Part shown: piece by piece, positions 52,700-62,704 of the stretch
Numbering within the stretch: position 1 is the stretch's first letter
Layout: the number at the start of each line of letters is the position of its first letter
Assembly: GCF_000425385.1 (NCBI RefSeq)
Contig: NZ_AUDI01000022.1
Span: 1-64,000, forward strand
Direction: 5' to 3'
DNA length: 64,000 nt
Source: Pseudoduganella violaceinigra DSM 15887
GTDB taxonomy: Bacteria; Pseudomonadota; Gammaproteobacteria; Burkholderiales; Burkholderiaceae_D
Notes under the pieces: model-generated
What the model was told of the DNA's origin: nothing
What the model saw: the letters and a program-made list of their open reading frames with translations, nothing else
Databases searched by the model: none
Made by a program: the position numbers and the translations under genes

Positions 52700-54136
52700 T
52701 TACATCAGCTGCGCGCCCCACCAATAACTCAAGATCCGAGACATTTCCTGCGACATACCGTATAGCTGCAGCTGTCCTTCCTTGGTCCTCGTGAAGACAA
52801 GCGCAGGGAATTTTCCTCGCACCAGACTTCCATGCGCCGGCAGCTCTGGCGACTTGAATGCCTTCAACGCACCACGATCCTCCGGATCAAAATCAACATA
52901 CCAAACTTCAACGGCATAGCCATCATCCGTGAACGTGCCGCCGAATCCAACCGGGCAGGCTTTACCCATGATGTCTTCGATCATCACACCCGTTGGCGAA
53001 ACGATCCCACGCGGTGCCGGTTGAACGATGGCCATCAACAATGACTCGCCCTTCTCGCCGGAAGCGATCACCGGCGCGAAAGCCTGGTGGATGGCCTCGA
53101 GCGCAACCGTTTCATTGGCCGCAGAGATATCGAGGCCGGTTATGCTGTCGACTGCCTGTCGCATGCGGGTCTGGAAATTCGCGAATTCCGCCTGCGCGCG
53201 CTGGCGGTCAAAGTTTGGCTGCACGAAGTCGGTCGAGGTGCAGGTAGCCTGCCGCATGTCGCGCGGCAGCACCTGGCCCGGTTGCCATTTCGCCGCAACG
53301 CCTTCGGCGCGGGCAAGGCGGTCCGGAGAGAGTTCCAGTTTGACCTTATGCAGTTCTTCAGATTCTTCCGTAAACCAGGGCGACTGTTTTCCCGCGACCA
53401 TGAAGAGCACTGCAGCCAATTCGCGATCGTATGGAACGCCTTCACCGCGGCTGGACATATCACCGAGCATGCGCGCGGCCAAAGGATTGCCGCCTTCCGC
53501 CATTGGCCTGAGCTGCTCCGCCGCTTTCAGGAACCAATGCTTGCTCTTGGCCGCACTCCTCTCGATGCCGTCCATGCCGCGTGCATATTTGTGTGCCAGC
53601 CTGAGTTGGGCCTCCAAATGGCCGGACTCCGCAGACTGGCGAAGGAGTGCGAATGATTGCTGCTGTTGCGAGACATCCGACAAGATCAGCGATGCGGCAA
53701 ATTGGGCAGCTGGATCGTTACCTTTCGCCCGTTCTAGAAAATCTGCACGAAACGCTTTCTCACTTTTCGCTGCCTGTGCTTTCCACAGCGCCGCCCGTTT
53801 GCTATCTAACTTGCTGCCGGGGGCTTCGATCAGATGTTGCTGCGCTCCGGAATGGCCGGCATTGGCTGCAAGGCGGTAAAGCTTTTCGGCGCGATCCCTG
53901 TCTTCGTTCAGATTGCCGCGATACTCATGCTCGCTGGCCAGCACAAATTGCGCATCACTCAATGGCATGTCTTTTGATTCTTGCTGATATTCGCGTAAGG
54001 CGTTCAGGAAGCGAATTTCGTCGGAGGTGAAGGCGAGGTCTTGCTGGCCACTGGCATACAGCGGGACCAAGATGAACAGCGCTCCAATCAGGACGAGAGA
54101 GGATTTAAACGGATTAGTAAGGGGCTTCGTAATCAT
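52700..54136 (-). CDS. Exported Sel1-repeat protein with unknown C-terminal domain
   Basis: 478 residues from MITKPLTNPF; the frame extends to 54205 without a better start. The N-terminal signal or anchor is SSLVLIGALFILVPLYASG. Residues ~60-270 hold Sel1-like repeats (AEKLYRLAANAGHSGAQQHL, LARQSAESGHLEAQLRLAHKYARG-type, MAEGGNPLAARMLGDMSSRGEG). The C-terminal ~200 residues form a separate domain with two Cys (ATCTSTDF, KACPVGFGG). Likely periplasmic. Sel1 proteins usually scaffold envelope complexes; the partner is unknown. Confidence 0.75.
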   Translation of the reverse strand: MITKPLTNPFKSSLVLIGALFILVPLYASGQQDLAFTSDEIRFLNALREYQQESKDMPLSDAQFVLASEHEYRGNLNEDRDRAEKLYRLAANAGHSGAQQHLIEAPGSKLDSKRAALWKAQAAKSEKAFRADFLERAKGNDPAAQFAASLILSDVSQQQQSFALLRQSAESGHLEAQLRLAHKYARGMDGIERSAAKSKHWFLKAAEQLRPMAEGGNPLAARMLGDMSSRGEGVPYDRELAAVLFMVAGKQSPWFTEESEELHKVKLELSPDRLARAEGVAAKWQPGQVLPRDMRQATCTSTDFVQPNFDRQRAQAEFANFQTRMRQAVDSITGLDISAANETVALEAIHQAFAPVIASGEKGESLLMAIVQPAPRGIVSPTGVMIEDIMGKACPVGFGGTFTDDGYAVEVWYVDFDPEDRGALKAFKSPELPAHGSLVRGKFPALVFTRTKEGQLQLYGMSQEMSRILSYWWGAQLM

Positions 54137-54310
54137 GCGAGGAAATTCTGCGGGACTGGTTGAGTCTTGGTGATGGGTTCTTTGACCAGCAACATAGACC
54201 GACAAAATCGCGGCTGTTAATACGGGATCGTTCTAGACTTCCTTCTCAGCGTCGGAGCCGCACGGAGTTTCATGGCATGACAATAACTCAGACGCTGCTC
54301 TTGACAAAGC

Positions 54311-55264
54311 TTACCGCACAGATCTTGGCTCCAGCGTCAAGAATTCCACACCCTGCTTTTTAGCCGAGGCCATATTGAATTGCGAGAGCGTTGCCTGGCC
54401 CAGTAGCGGAGCACAGGTCGGACAGACAATGGCCGAGACCTTATGCAGTTCAAACGGCCCAACCATCACCGTCTCGAGCGCGATCAGACGCGCGGCGACA
54501 CGACGGCCGTCGGCGAGCTCGATGATGTACTTTGGCTGGATGACTTTGTAACTCGCCTTGGAAGCCGCAAGCAGCGCATCGCTGAGGGTGGTCTTGGAGG
54601 CGCCGGTATCCACCACGAATGCCATTGCGCGCGTATCCCCGAGTTTTATCGGCGCATAGAAATGGTCGCCGGTCTTGGACAGGCGCAAGGTCTTCTGGGC
54701 GTCGACCAAGGTCTGGCCCCGTCTTTCAATCGTCGACTCGATGGCGATGCGCTGGCCGTCAAAGTAGTGGCCGTGCCCCTTCTCTTCGAGCGTGGCGTCA
54801 AACGCCGCCAGCAGGCCCAGCGCCTCATATTCCCGTTTCTTCATCACCAGCCATCTGGCCAGGTCGCCGCGCACATTGACCAGGCTTGGCATGATCGCCA
54901 GCGTTTTATAGGACCAGTCGATCGCCTCGTCGATGCGACCCACCTTTCCCAGGCTTTCCGCATAGGCCGCGAACAGGTCGTAAGTGCCCTGGCCCATCTC
55001 GATAGCCTTTTCCGCCTGCACGATGGACGCCTCCGGCTTGTCGGTCCAGTTATAGATGATGGCCAGACTGGCCATGGCATGCGTATCGGTAGGACGCATC
55101 TTGAGGTATTGGCTCCAGTTCTTTTCGGCGCAAGCGAAATCGCGCACCTGCTGGCACTTGATCGCTCCGTCCTTGAAGGCGGAAGGAGGGTAGGTCGTTG
55201 CAGCAAATGCGGACGTGGCGGCAAGCAGCCATGCCGCCGTTAAAGTGCGGGCTGTGAAGAGCAT
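54311..55264 (-). CDS. Exported TPR protein with retropepsin-like aspartic protease domain
   Basis: 317 residues. A Sec signal (LLAATSAFA) is followed by TPR-like helices (~35-160) and a C-terminal single-chain retropepsin-like domain with active-site motif VVDTGASKT (Asp 219) and then ELADGRRVAARL and LLGQATLSQFN. Such proteases would act as dimers. The usual ILG-type motif is LLGQ, which is compatible. Probably periplasmic. Substrate unknown. Confidence 0.82.
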   Translation of the reverse strand: MLFTARTLTAAWLLAATSAFAATTYPPSAFKDGAIKCQQVRDFACAEKNWSQYLKMRPTDTHAMASLAIIYNWTDKPEASIVQAEKAIEMGQGTYDLFAAYAESLGKVGRIDEAIDWSYKTLAIMPSLVNVRGDLARWLVMKKREYEALGLLAAFDATLEEKGHGHYFDGQRIAIESTIERRGQTLVDAQKTLRLSKTGDHFYAPIKLGDTRAMAFVVDTGASKTTLSDALLAASKASYKVIQPKYIIELADGRRVAARLIALETVMVGPFELHKVSAIVCPTCAPLLGQATLSQFNMASAKKQGVEFLTLEPRSVR

Positions 55265-55412
55265 GATTGGTGGATTGAGAGGTTAAGCGAGGCGGCTTTG
55301 TATGTTTTTATGAGGTAGTGCGAGTGCGGCCGGAGATTATACCTAGTCCGAGGGCCACTGGACTGGAGTGGCTGTCGGGTATGTTTGCCCCCATTTGTTA
55401 TCGGAACAGCTT

Positions 55413-56633
55413 ATGCCGACCCCACCTCACACATGGCAATTCGCCAAAAGCTTTCGACGCAATGCCTTCGGCTGGAACTCCGACAAGCCGATCACCCGGC
55501 TGAAAGAGGCGCTCGCAGAAATCAAGCAGATGGCCCGTGCAGAGCCGGAACTCGCCGCGGAGGGGGGAATCCTGCTATTCGAAAAGCTCGAACCGGCCCT
55601 GAGCCAGGTAGATAGTTCGTCCGGTGGCATGGGCAGTGCCGTGAGCCGTGCCATCGACGTCCTGGTCCCGCTTATCGCCAAGCCGAAGGTAAGCAAGCAA
55701 ACCCGCCAGCGCTGGCTGGAATGCTTGTGGAAGACGCTGGATGAAGCAGGTATGGGTTACCTCGACCGCCTGGCCGACCACTGGGGTGAACTATGCGCTT
55801 CGCCAGACATGGCATCGCAATGGGCAGACAAGTTCTTGCCCGGGCTGAAAGAAAACTGGACTGCCCCCAAAGAGACATACAGCTACTATAAAGGATGCAC
55901 TCCGTGCCTGAGCTGTCTCTACGCCGCCAAGCGATACGATGAACTGCTGGAACTTCTGGAAATGTCGAGCCTGAAGTGGTGGTACGACAGACGCTGGGGA
56001 GCGAAGGCCTGGCTGGCCAAAGGCGAGCCGGCCAAAGCAATTGAATATGCAGAAGCAACCAAGACCGACAGCCTGGATGCATCCGCCATTCCGGCGTTTT
56101 GCGAAACCATCTTGCTGGACAGCGGCCACGTTGAGGAAGCCTACGCGCGCTACGCCATGGCGGCTGCAAGCGGCACGACCAATCTTGCCATTTTCCGCTC
56201 CATCCGCAAGAAGTACCCGGCAATGGACAGTGAGCGCATCCTGCGCGACCTGGCAGCCAGCAAGCCGGGACAAGAAGGCAAGTGGTTCGCTGCGGCCAAG
56301 TATGCCGGCTTGTACGACCTGGCAATCGAACTGGTACAGCAAAGCCCGACCGATCCGCGCACGCTGATTCGTGCCGGCGAAGATTTTGCGCAGCGACAGC
56401 CGGAATTCGCCTTGGCTGCCAGCCTCGCAGCGATTTCCTACATTGCCCAAGGCTATGGTTATGAGATAACAGGCGCAGAAGTCTTTTCCGCCTGGCTGGC
56501 GGCTGCCAACGCCTGCAAGGCGACGGGCATGTCGAGCGAGGAAGTCAAATTCCGGCTGACCGCCGCGCTGCCAGAAAATCCACGCAACAGCGCATACATT
56601 GAATCAACACTGGCAGTGGTATTGCGCGGGTAG
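55413..56633 (+). CDS. Hypothetical helical-repeat protein upstream of vgrG3
   Basis: 406 residues from MPTPPHTWQFAKSF with GGAAC upstream; an earlier in-frame start at 55368 is less likely. The protein is almost entirely helical, with TPR-like pairs such as YDELLELLEMSSLKWWYDRRW, AKAIEYAEATKTDSLDASA and DLAIELVQQSPTDPRTLIRAGEDF. No signal peptide. The N-terminus has a conserved-looking YYKGCTPCLSCLYAAKRYDE segment with CxxC-type cysteines. It lies 137 bases before vgrG3, same strand. Not recognised; a role in the T6SS module is possible only by position. Confidence 0.7.
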   Translation: MPTPPHTWQFAKSFRRNAFGWNSDKPITRLKEALAEIKQMARAEPELAAEGGILLFEKLEPALSQVDSSSGGMGSAVSRAIDVLVPLIAKPKVSKQTRQRWLECLWKTLDEAGMGYLDRLADHWGELCASPDMASQWADKFLPGLKENWTAPKETYSYYKGCTPCLSCLYAAKRYDELLELLEMSSLKWWYDRRWGAKAWLAKGEPAKAIEYAEATKTDSLDASAIPAFCETILLDSGHVEEAYARYAMAAASGTTNLAIFRSIRKKYPAMDSERILRDLAASKPGQEGKWFAAAKYAGLYDLAIELVQQSPTDPRTLIRAGEDFAQRQPEFALAASLAAISYIAQGYGYEITGAEVFSAWLAAANACKATGMSSEEVKFRLTAALPENPRNSAYIESTLAVVLRG

Positions 56634-56770
56634 GATCGCGCGCCTGATTCTGTGCCTACCGAAACCGGGTGGACACTAGCGCGAACTGCATCTTTGCCAA
56701 AGATCAAGGCCGGCAATATTCTCGCGTGCCACCATGGGCCTTCGCGTCAACCAGATGAACGGAGCCCGCC

Positions 56771-59365
56771 GTGGATAGCGCCTTGCTCAGCTTCTTCCAG
56801 CAACACAAGGATCTGGTCACCGAGAATCGTCCGTTGCGCCTCCGATTGGCTCACCCCACGCAAATGCTGGAGGATGTGCTTCTGCCGCAGCGGGTGCAAG
56901 GACGCGAGTCTATCTGCGGCGGCATTGAATACCGCATCCTATGCGTTTCGCTGGATGCATTCATCCCACTCAAAGAACTGATTGCATTGCCGGTCGCAGT
57001 GGATATCGTGACCGACCGTGGCGATTTGCGAAGTGTGTGCGGCATTGTCACCGAGGCGCGTTCCGGAGACAGCGATGGTGGCCTGGCAAGCTACCAGCTG
57101 GTGCTGCGCGATGCTTTGTCCATCATGGAAAAGCGCAACAACACCCGTGTATTCCGCAACAAGAATGAAGTGGAGATCGTGCAGGTTATCCTGGGTGAAT
57201 GGAGGCAGACCAATCCCGTCATCGGCACCTGCTTCCGCTACGAGATGGACGAGTCATTCAGGGGCGATGCGTACCCTCGGCGCGAGTTCACCATGCAGTA
57301 CAACGAATCGGATGCTGCCTTTATTCGCCGTCTTCTAAAACGACGTGGCATTGCATGGCATTTCCGCGCGGATGAATCAAACTGGCCGTCGCATGCGATG
57401 GTCTTGTTCGATAACGCCGACACCCTGCCACTGAATGCTGCCGGCGTTGTTCGATACCACCGCGATGCGGCTACTGAGGAGCGGGACAGCATCACGTCCT
57501 GGTGCTCGGTCCGCACATTGCAGCCGGGCCGCGTGTCGCGCTTCAGCTGGAATTACAAGAACCCAACTGATACTGAATTCATGACAACGACGGTCGAAGG
57601 TCAATCAGACCAGGGATCAATCGGTAATGAAATGTGCGCAACGCTGGACGATTACCAGATCCTTTCTCCTCATGCCGGAGACGACCACGACGACCTTTGT
57701 TTGTTAGGCCAGTTGGCCATGAAGCGGCACGATATTGAAACCAAATGCTTTCATGGTGAGGGAGGTGTGCGTGACTTCTGCGTTGGCGAGTACTTCGAGC
57801 TGGAGGGGCATCCTGAAATCGACGCGCACCCCAATGGCGAACGCGAATTCGTCATCACTTCGTTAGAGCTGGCGATTTCAAACAATCTATCGAAAGAGCT
57901 GACCTCCCGCGTCGAACGACTCTTTTCAAGAAGTCGTTGGATGCCAGATCCGGAAAGCGAACAGTCTGCAACGCGCGTCAAAGTAAAGATCGCTGCCGTT
58001 CGACGAGGAATTCCTATCGTGCCAGCGTTTGACCCTCGCACTGACGTTCCAAACGTGCCGATGCAAAGCGCCATCGTCGTCGGCCCTGAGGGCGAGGAAG
58101 TCCACTGCGATGAACTTGGTCGTGTGAAGATCCGTTTTCGCGCCACGCGAGAAGAAGACCACAAACACGCTCAAGGCGCAGGCGCGGCTGGCCGGGATTA
58201 TGACTCCGCCTGGGTACGAGTGGTAAGCAATTGGGCCGGTAACGGACCAGGAATTCATCATCAATGCGGCGGCTTGCTTCTTCCTCGAGTAGGAAGTGAA
58301 GTCCTTATCGCATTTCTGGGCGGCGATCCTGACAAACCTATTCTCATTGGTCAAACTTATAACCAGATAGGCCTGCCTCCTGCGCTAAGCCGGGGCGGTG
58401 GATTGCCGGAAAGCCGATATCTTTCTGGCATCCGTAGTCGGGAAATTGGTGGCGGCCGCTCTAATCAACTGAGGTTCGATGATACGGCCGGTGAAATTGG
58501 TGCGCAGTTGGCAAGCGATCACGGGAAGACGCAACTTAACTTGGGGTTTCTGGCTACAGAGCGAGAAAGTGGCTCCGCGAAACCTCGTGGGCAGGGTGCA
58601 GAACTTCGGAGTGAACTTGGCGCCGTCGTTCGAGGAATGGAAGGAGTCCTTATCACGAGCGAAATTGATGGAGGCGGCGAGGACAGGATGCTGCATCGCC
58701 CAGCATTTATGCAAGTCGTGGCCGGGACAAAGAGGATCGCAGAGCAACTGTCGAAGTTGGCTGCAAAGTACGCGGATGAAGATGATGCATGCAATGAGCT
58801 GCAGCAGTTGGAAGAGGTTCTTGCCAAGTGGGACGAACAAGGGGCACAAATTACGGCCATCAATGGCCCGTCAGGCGTCACAGCAATAAGTGGTGGACCT
58901 TTATTGATCGGCGCAGCCACGGACGTAGATATCTGCAGCAGCAACACAATGCGCTTTTCGTCGGCCGGAAAAACCTATCTTCGTTCGGCCCAGGGCCTTC
59001 GTCTCTTCGCAAATCAAGGTGGAGCCAAAGTAGTCGCCGCAGTGGGGAAGCTTGAGTTGAGATCCAATCTAGACGCAGTCGAAATTGTGGCGAAGAAGGT
59101 CGTTGAGCTGATCAGCACCGCCGACTGGATCAACTTGAAGGCAAAGCAAGGGATCCGGTTGAATGGGGGCGGCAGTGAGCTCGTATTGAGTTCGGAGGGA
59201 ATCAAGGGCTACACGGCTGGGAAGAACGAAATGCACGCCGCTGATCACCAAACGATGAAGGGTAAGTCAATGAAGGCCGACTTCCCCGGTTCGAGTGGCT
59301 GTGAGAAGCAGGCTGGAAGTGCGGCCCAATCGGGAAGCGCATCCTATTCATTGAGCGGAGGTTGA
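56771..59365 (+). CDS. vgrG: VgrG3 spike protein with DUF2345
   Basis: 864 residues, GTG start after CGGAG. The hub (~1-400) is nearly identical in protein sequence to VgrG1 and VgrG2. The OB fold (~465-550) and the DUF2345 region (~700-800, AINGPSGVTAISGGPLLIG, LELRSNLDAVEIVAKKVVELIS) follow. It ends in a Gly/Ser-rich tail (ADHQTMKGKSMKADF..SYSLSGG), not the transthyretin-like tail of VgrG2. The next gene, a DUF4123 adaptor, overlaps its stop, so cargo is probably loaded by the adaptor. Confidence 0.93.
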   Translation: MDSALLSFFQQHKDLVTENRPLRLRLAHPTQMLEDVLLPQRVQGRESICGGIEYRILCVSLDAFIPLKELIALPVAVDIVTDRGDLRSVCGIVTEARSGDSDGGLASYQLVLRDALSIMEKRNNTRVFRNKNEVEIVQVILGEWRQTNPVIGTCFRYEMDESFRGDAYPRREFTMQYNESDAAFIRRLLKRRGIAWHFRADESNWPSHAMVLFDNADTLPLNAAGVVRYHRDAATEERDSITSWCSVRTLQPGRVSRFSWNYKNPTDTEFMTTTVEGQSDQGSIGNEMCATLDDYQILSPHAGDDHDDLCLLGQLAMKRHDIETKCFHGEGGVRDFCVGEYFELEGHPEIDAHPNGEREFVITSLELAISNNLSKELTSRVERLFSRSRWMPDPESEQSATRVKVKIAAVRRGIPIVPAFDPRTDVPNVPMQSAIVVGPEGEEVHCDELGRVKIRFRATREEDHKHAQGAGAAGRDYDSAWVRVVSNWAGNGPGIHHQCGGLLLPRVGSEVLIAFLGGDPDKPILIGQTYNQIGLPPALSRGGGLPESRYLSGIRSREIGGGRSNQLRFDDTAGEIGAQLASDHGKTQLNLGFLATERESGSAKPRGQGAELRSELGAVVRGMEGVLITSEIDGGGEDRMLHRPAFMQVVAGTKRIAEQLSKLAAKYADEDDACNELQQLEEVLAKWDEQGAQITAINGPSGVTAISGGPLLIGAATDVDICSSNTMRFSSAGKTYLRSAQGLRLFANQGGAKVVAAVGKLELRSNLDAVEIVAKKVVELISTADWINLKAKQGIRLNGGGSELVLSSEGIKGYTAGKNEMHAADHQTMKGKSMKADFPGSSGCEKQAGSAAQSGSASYSLSGG

Positions 59366-60246
59366 TGATGAACCGCGAGGAAGACGGATGGCAACCGCCT
59401 TTACATGAAGGTTATGTACTGCTCGAGCCATCGAACAGACCGCACTTCATTGAAGATCAATGCCTCATCGGAATCCCCTGCATCCCGTTCGGAATGGGAA
59501 AAATTGAACACTTGATGCCTCAGTTGATTGACCTTCGGAACGCATCGGAATCCGATGGCGAGTTGATTCAAGACCTCTGCCTCGCCGAGCTTGAGCATAC
59601 CAGGCCGCCATATGTCTGCGCCTGGATTCGAAGTGAACTGAGTGGTGACGATCTGGCTGCGGTACTTGCGGAACGCCTCGTAGGAACAAATGCTGGCCGT
59701 CGGTTGATTTGGCGATACTACGATCCGAGGGTGACGTCATTGGCACATCGTGTGCTGACTTCGGAACAACGCGATGCGCTTTTCCACGGCATCCAACATT
59801 GGTTACTTCCATGGTCTGGGACCTGGTGGCGCGTTGAAGGGGGCCAGCATCCCTCGGATTCGTTTAGGAATCCTGATCAGTCATGGCCAACTCCTGATCA
59901 ATGGGCGATATTCTCGAGCTGCGAGATCATACATCGCGTTCATACGGAGATCTGTGCGAGAAAGAGTGTTGAGGAAAAAGACCCTGCCCGGATGCAGCAT
60001 GCAATTGTGAGCGGTATGCGCGAAGCCGCGGCCAAATTGCGGCTGATGGAACCAGTGCATCAAGTGGAATACGCCAGATTACTGGTTTTGTTCGGAGATT
60101 CATTCAAGCTCCACCGCGTTCTAGAAGGCCTGTTCGAAAAGGTCGCCGATGGGCACATGAAATGGCCGGAATTTCGAGGCTTGGTGGATGAGGACGAGCT
60201 GGAGCGCTTGACATCAGCATCCCAATTTCCCGCCTATATGAGGTAA
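59365..60246 (+). CDS. DUF4123 T6SS effector chaperone/adaptor
   Basis: 293 residues from the ATG overlapping the vgrG3 stop (TGATG). The N-terminal ~130 residues follow the DUF4123 pattern (HEGYVLLEPSNRPHF, PPYVCAWIRSELSGDDLAAVLAERLVG, GRRLIWRYYDPRVTSLAHRVLTSEQRDALF). Adaptors of this family load a specific effector onto the cognate VgrG. Its gene lies between vgrG3 and a VasX-like effector, the standard order. Confidence 0.88.
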   Translation: MMNREEDGWQPPLHEGYVLLEPSNRPHFIEDQCLIGIPCIPFGMGKIEHLMPQLIDLRNASESDGELIQDLCLAELEHTRPPYVCAWIRSELSGDDLAAVLAERLVGTNAGRRLIWRYYDPRVTSLAHRVLTSEQRDALFHGIQHWLLPWSGTWWRVEGGQHPSDSFRNPDQSWPTPDQWAIFSSCEIIHRVHTEICARKSVEEKDPARMQHAIVSGMREAAAKLRLMEPVHQVEYARLLVLFGDSFKLHRVLEGLFEKVADGHMKWPEFRGLVDEDELERLTSASQFPAYMR

Positions 60247-60249
60247 CGC

Positions 60250-62703
60250 ATGTTCAAGCAGACCTGCAGCTACTGTGACCGCAGCGGCATATTGTTTTAC
60301 CCTGTACGTTACGCCATCGCCTGTCCGGCCGGTGCATCGGGTGTGCCGGGTCTATCAGGGCCGTTTCGTGTCGAAGGAGGGCCTCAAGATATCGGCCCTG
60401 CCAAATACTCATTGCGCGCTCCCAGATCAGGATACCTGTACGTCTATGATGAAAAGAGGAGGCGGCTGAAAGCGTTTGTAGTCTTGCCAACCGGGTTTTT
60501 GTCGCCGATCGACGAGGCCTATGACCCAGTGCAGCAAGTGCCGGATGGCTCGCACGCTTGTGTCTTTGCGATACGTTCAGTAGTTCCAACCTGCTTTTCT
60601 ATCGATCATTCGGATGCGGATCCCGCTGGCCGGGTTTGGTGCGGTTGGTCAAACTCCTTTTGGACGAAGCGGCTAAGGGAACGAGTGCCGGATATTTCCT
60701 GGCGCAAGCTGCATATGAAATGTTTCGACGTGCCTTCGATGCTGAAGGGGGACGTTCCGCATGCACGTGAATTTTCGGCTGCCGCAAACAGCATTCCGCA
60801 CTTTGTCGCAAATGCAAAAACGCTAAAGGCCGCTTTCGGTTTTAGTGCGACATCGACCGACGTGGAAGGAAAACGGCGCCTGATGCGGACGCGATTTGAG
60901 CAGCTTTTCGCCAAAAGCAGTTCAGTAGGAAAGGCATTCGTGGTCGCACTGGATGACCCGGTAGGGATCGCGAATGATTTAAGCGAACTGACTTTGCCGA
61001 TAGCCCATGCTGGCTTCGATGCGGCTGCTCACCGGGGTTCTGTCTGCATGAATCTACTGGAGTCGTTGGAGTCAGGCGTACGGAGTGATGCTTTGCGCAA
61101 GGCGGAGGTCAAGCACGTCACAGGTCCGCAGCCAAAAGTCGAAATGATGGTTGTTCGGGGCGGCGCCTTACCCAAGCCTGAAAGGCACGTTTTCCATCGA
61201 ACCGAAGCTGAACGTGAGAAGGCGATACAGGCGGAGGTAGACGTAGCGTGGGACGAACTGATCGTAGATGGAAAGCCTTTGTTGGATAAGGTTCGATTGA
61301 AGGAGTTTCCATCAAAATACGCCGCGGCTATGAAGGAATTCGAATCAAAGGCCACCCGGCTAGCCATTCTGCATAGCGCCTGGCTTCAGTCAGCGCAGCT
61401 AGCCGACTGGATGGAGGCTGTACACGATGACGAAGACATTCGCAGTGGTTACGCCTATCGAGAATCCCTAGCGCAGTGTATCGGCCATGGCGTCAACACC
61501 GCTCAGTGCAAGGAAGTGCTGCTCGCCTGGCTAAGTGCTGAAAGCATCAAGGACACCAAGAACTTGCTGGGAAAAGCGCTGCTGTTTAACCAGGCGGCGC
61601 TAATCAATGCTACTTCTCCACACTTGAAATACAGCGACTTCCCTACTGAAGGAATTCTTAACCTTTACAAGAGGGCTTACGAAAAAGTATCGAAGACCGA
61701 AGCGGCCAAACTGGTAGAGAGCCTGATCCTGACAATCGCTAATGTTCTAATCGATGCCGTGCGAAGCACGACTTCATTTGTGGTTCGAAACCTTGTGATG
61801 GCAGGCCTTTCCGTTACCGGTCACGTAGTTATTTGGGCTCGCCACAAGACTAAGAGAGAACTGTGGGATTGGATTCTCGAAAAGGTACGTAACGAGTCTT
61901 TGCCTTTATCGCAAACCCGGCAGCAAGCCAGAGCTGCAGCATATGACGCAGCAAAGACCGCGGCCAGACTTCGGAACGAATCAACGCTATGCATCCTTGA
62001 AATTGACATGAAGTCAATCAGTCAAGAAGGGGTGATCGCGGCGGATAGCGTCCGTCAAGTTCTTCCAGGACTAGATCAAGGTAAGAAGTGGTTGGGTTCA
62101 TCGTCTCCGCGAGAGTTCCGGCTCGGCGTAGTGACGTCGATCGTCCAATTGATCGCCCTGGGATTCGCGCTTAACGATTTGAGTGAAAACAATCGCTACA
62201 ACGAGCTCGAAACACGAGTTAAGGCCGGGGGAGCAGCTTTCGGCATACTCATGACGGTGACTGAAGCTTCCGCAACGACCGCGATGAAATCCACGACGCA
62301 TCCACTCTCACTGTATCTCCTTGAACATTGGAAGATCACTCCCACGACTCTGGGACGCGTTGCTGGTTCCGCTCGCGTAATGGGAGGCCTAGCCGGATTA
62401 GTTGGGGCGATTTTTGATCTTCAAAAAGCGTGGCTTGCATGGCAAAGCGATCGACTTGGTGCTTCCACCACTTATGTTTTGTCCGGCATGGCCGGGACTA
62501 TCCTTTTTGTCGCAGCATACGCCGCAGTTCCAGCGTTATGGATTGCCCTGATTGCAGCAGTGGCTTTCGCACTCCTGTTGCCATATCTTAACAGGGCAGA
62601 TCTACAGACATGGATAAGCAGATGCTTCTTTGGCACGGAAAATGACAGATACCTTTCGAGCGAGGAAGAAGTGAAATCTTTCAACGAAGCGGTCGGAGGA
62701 TAG
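60250..62703 (+). CDS. T6SS effector, BTH_I2691/VasX-like, probably membrane-targeting
   Basis: 817 residues. The N-terminus CSYCDRSGILFYPVRYAI followed by LRAPRSGYLYVYDE is the signature of the BTH_I2691/VasX-type effector N-terminal domain. The middle is helical and charged. The C-terminal third contains several hydrophobic segments (for example LRLGVVTSIVQLIALGFAL-type near 620, VMGGLAGLVGAIFDL, TYVLSGMAGTILFVAAY, PALWIALIAAVAFALLLPY), consistent with a colicin-like pore-forming part. No catalytic motif is seen. It starts 3 bases after the adaptor stop, with a probable membrane immunity gene 1 base downstream. Confidence 0.83.
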   Translation: MFKQTCSYCDRSGILFYPVRYAIACPAGASGVPGLSGPFRVEGGPQDIGPAKYSLRAPRSGYLYVYDEKRRRLKAFVVLPTGFLSPIDEAYDPVQQVPDGSHACVFAIRSVVPTCFSIDHSDADPAGRVWCGWSNSFWTKRLRERVPDISWRKLHMKCFDVPSMLKGDVPHAREFSAAANSIPHFVANAKTLKAAFGFSATSTDVEGKRRLMRTRFEQLFAKSSSVGKAFVVALDDPVGIANDLSELTLPIAHAGFDAAAHRGSVCMNLLESLESGVRSDALRKAEVKHVTGPQPKVEMMVVRGGALPKPERHVFHRTEAEREKAIQAEVDVAWDELIVDGKPLLDKVRLKEFPSKYAAAMKEFESKATRLAILHSAWLQSAQLADWMEAVHDDEDIRSGYAYRESLAQCIGHGVNTAQCKEVLLAWLSAESIKDTKNLLGKALLFNQAALINATSPHLKYSDFPTEGILNLYKRAYEKVSKTEAAKLVESLILTIANVLIDAVRSTTSFVVRNLVMAGLSVTGHVVIWARHKTKRELWDWILEKVRNESLPLSQTRQQARAAAYDAAKTAARLRNESTLCILEIDMKSISQEGVIAADSVRQVLPGLDQGKKWLGSSSPREFRLGVVTSIVQLIALGFALNDLSENNRYNELETRVKAGGAAFGILMTVTEASATTAMKSTTHPLSLYLLEHWKITPTTLGRVAGSARVMGGLAGLVGAIFDLQKAWLAWQSDRLGASTTYVLSGMAGTILFVAAYAAVPALWIALIAAVAFALLLPYLNRADLQTWISRCFFGTENDRYLSSEEEVKSFNEAVGG

Positions 62704-62704
62704 G

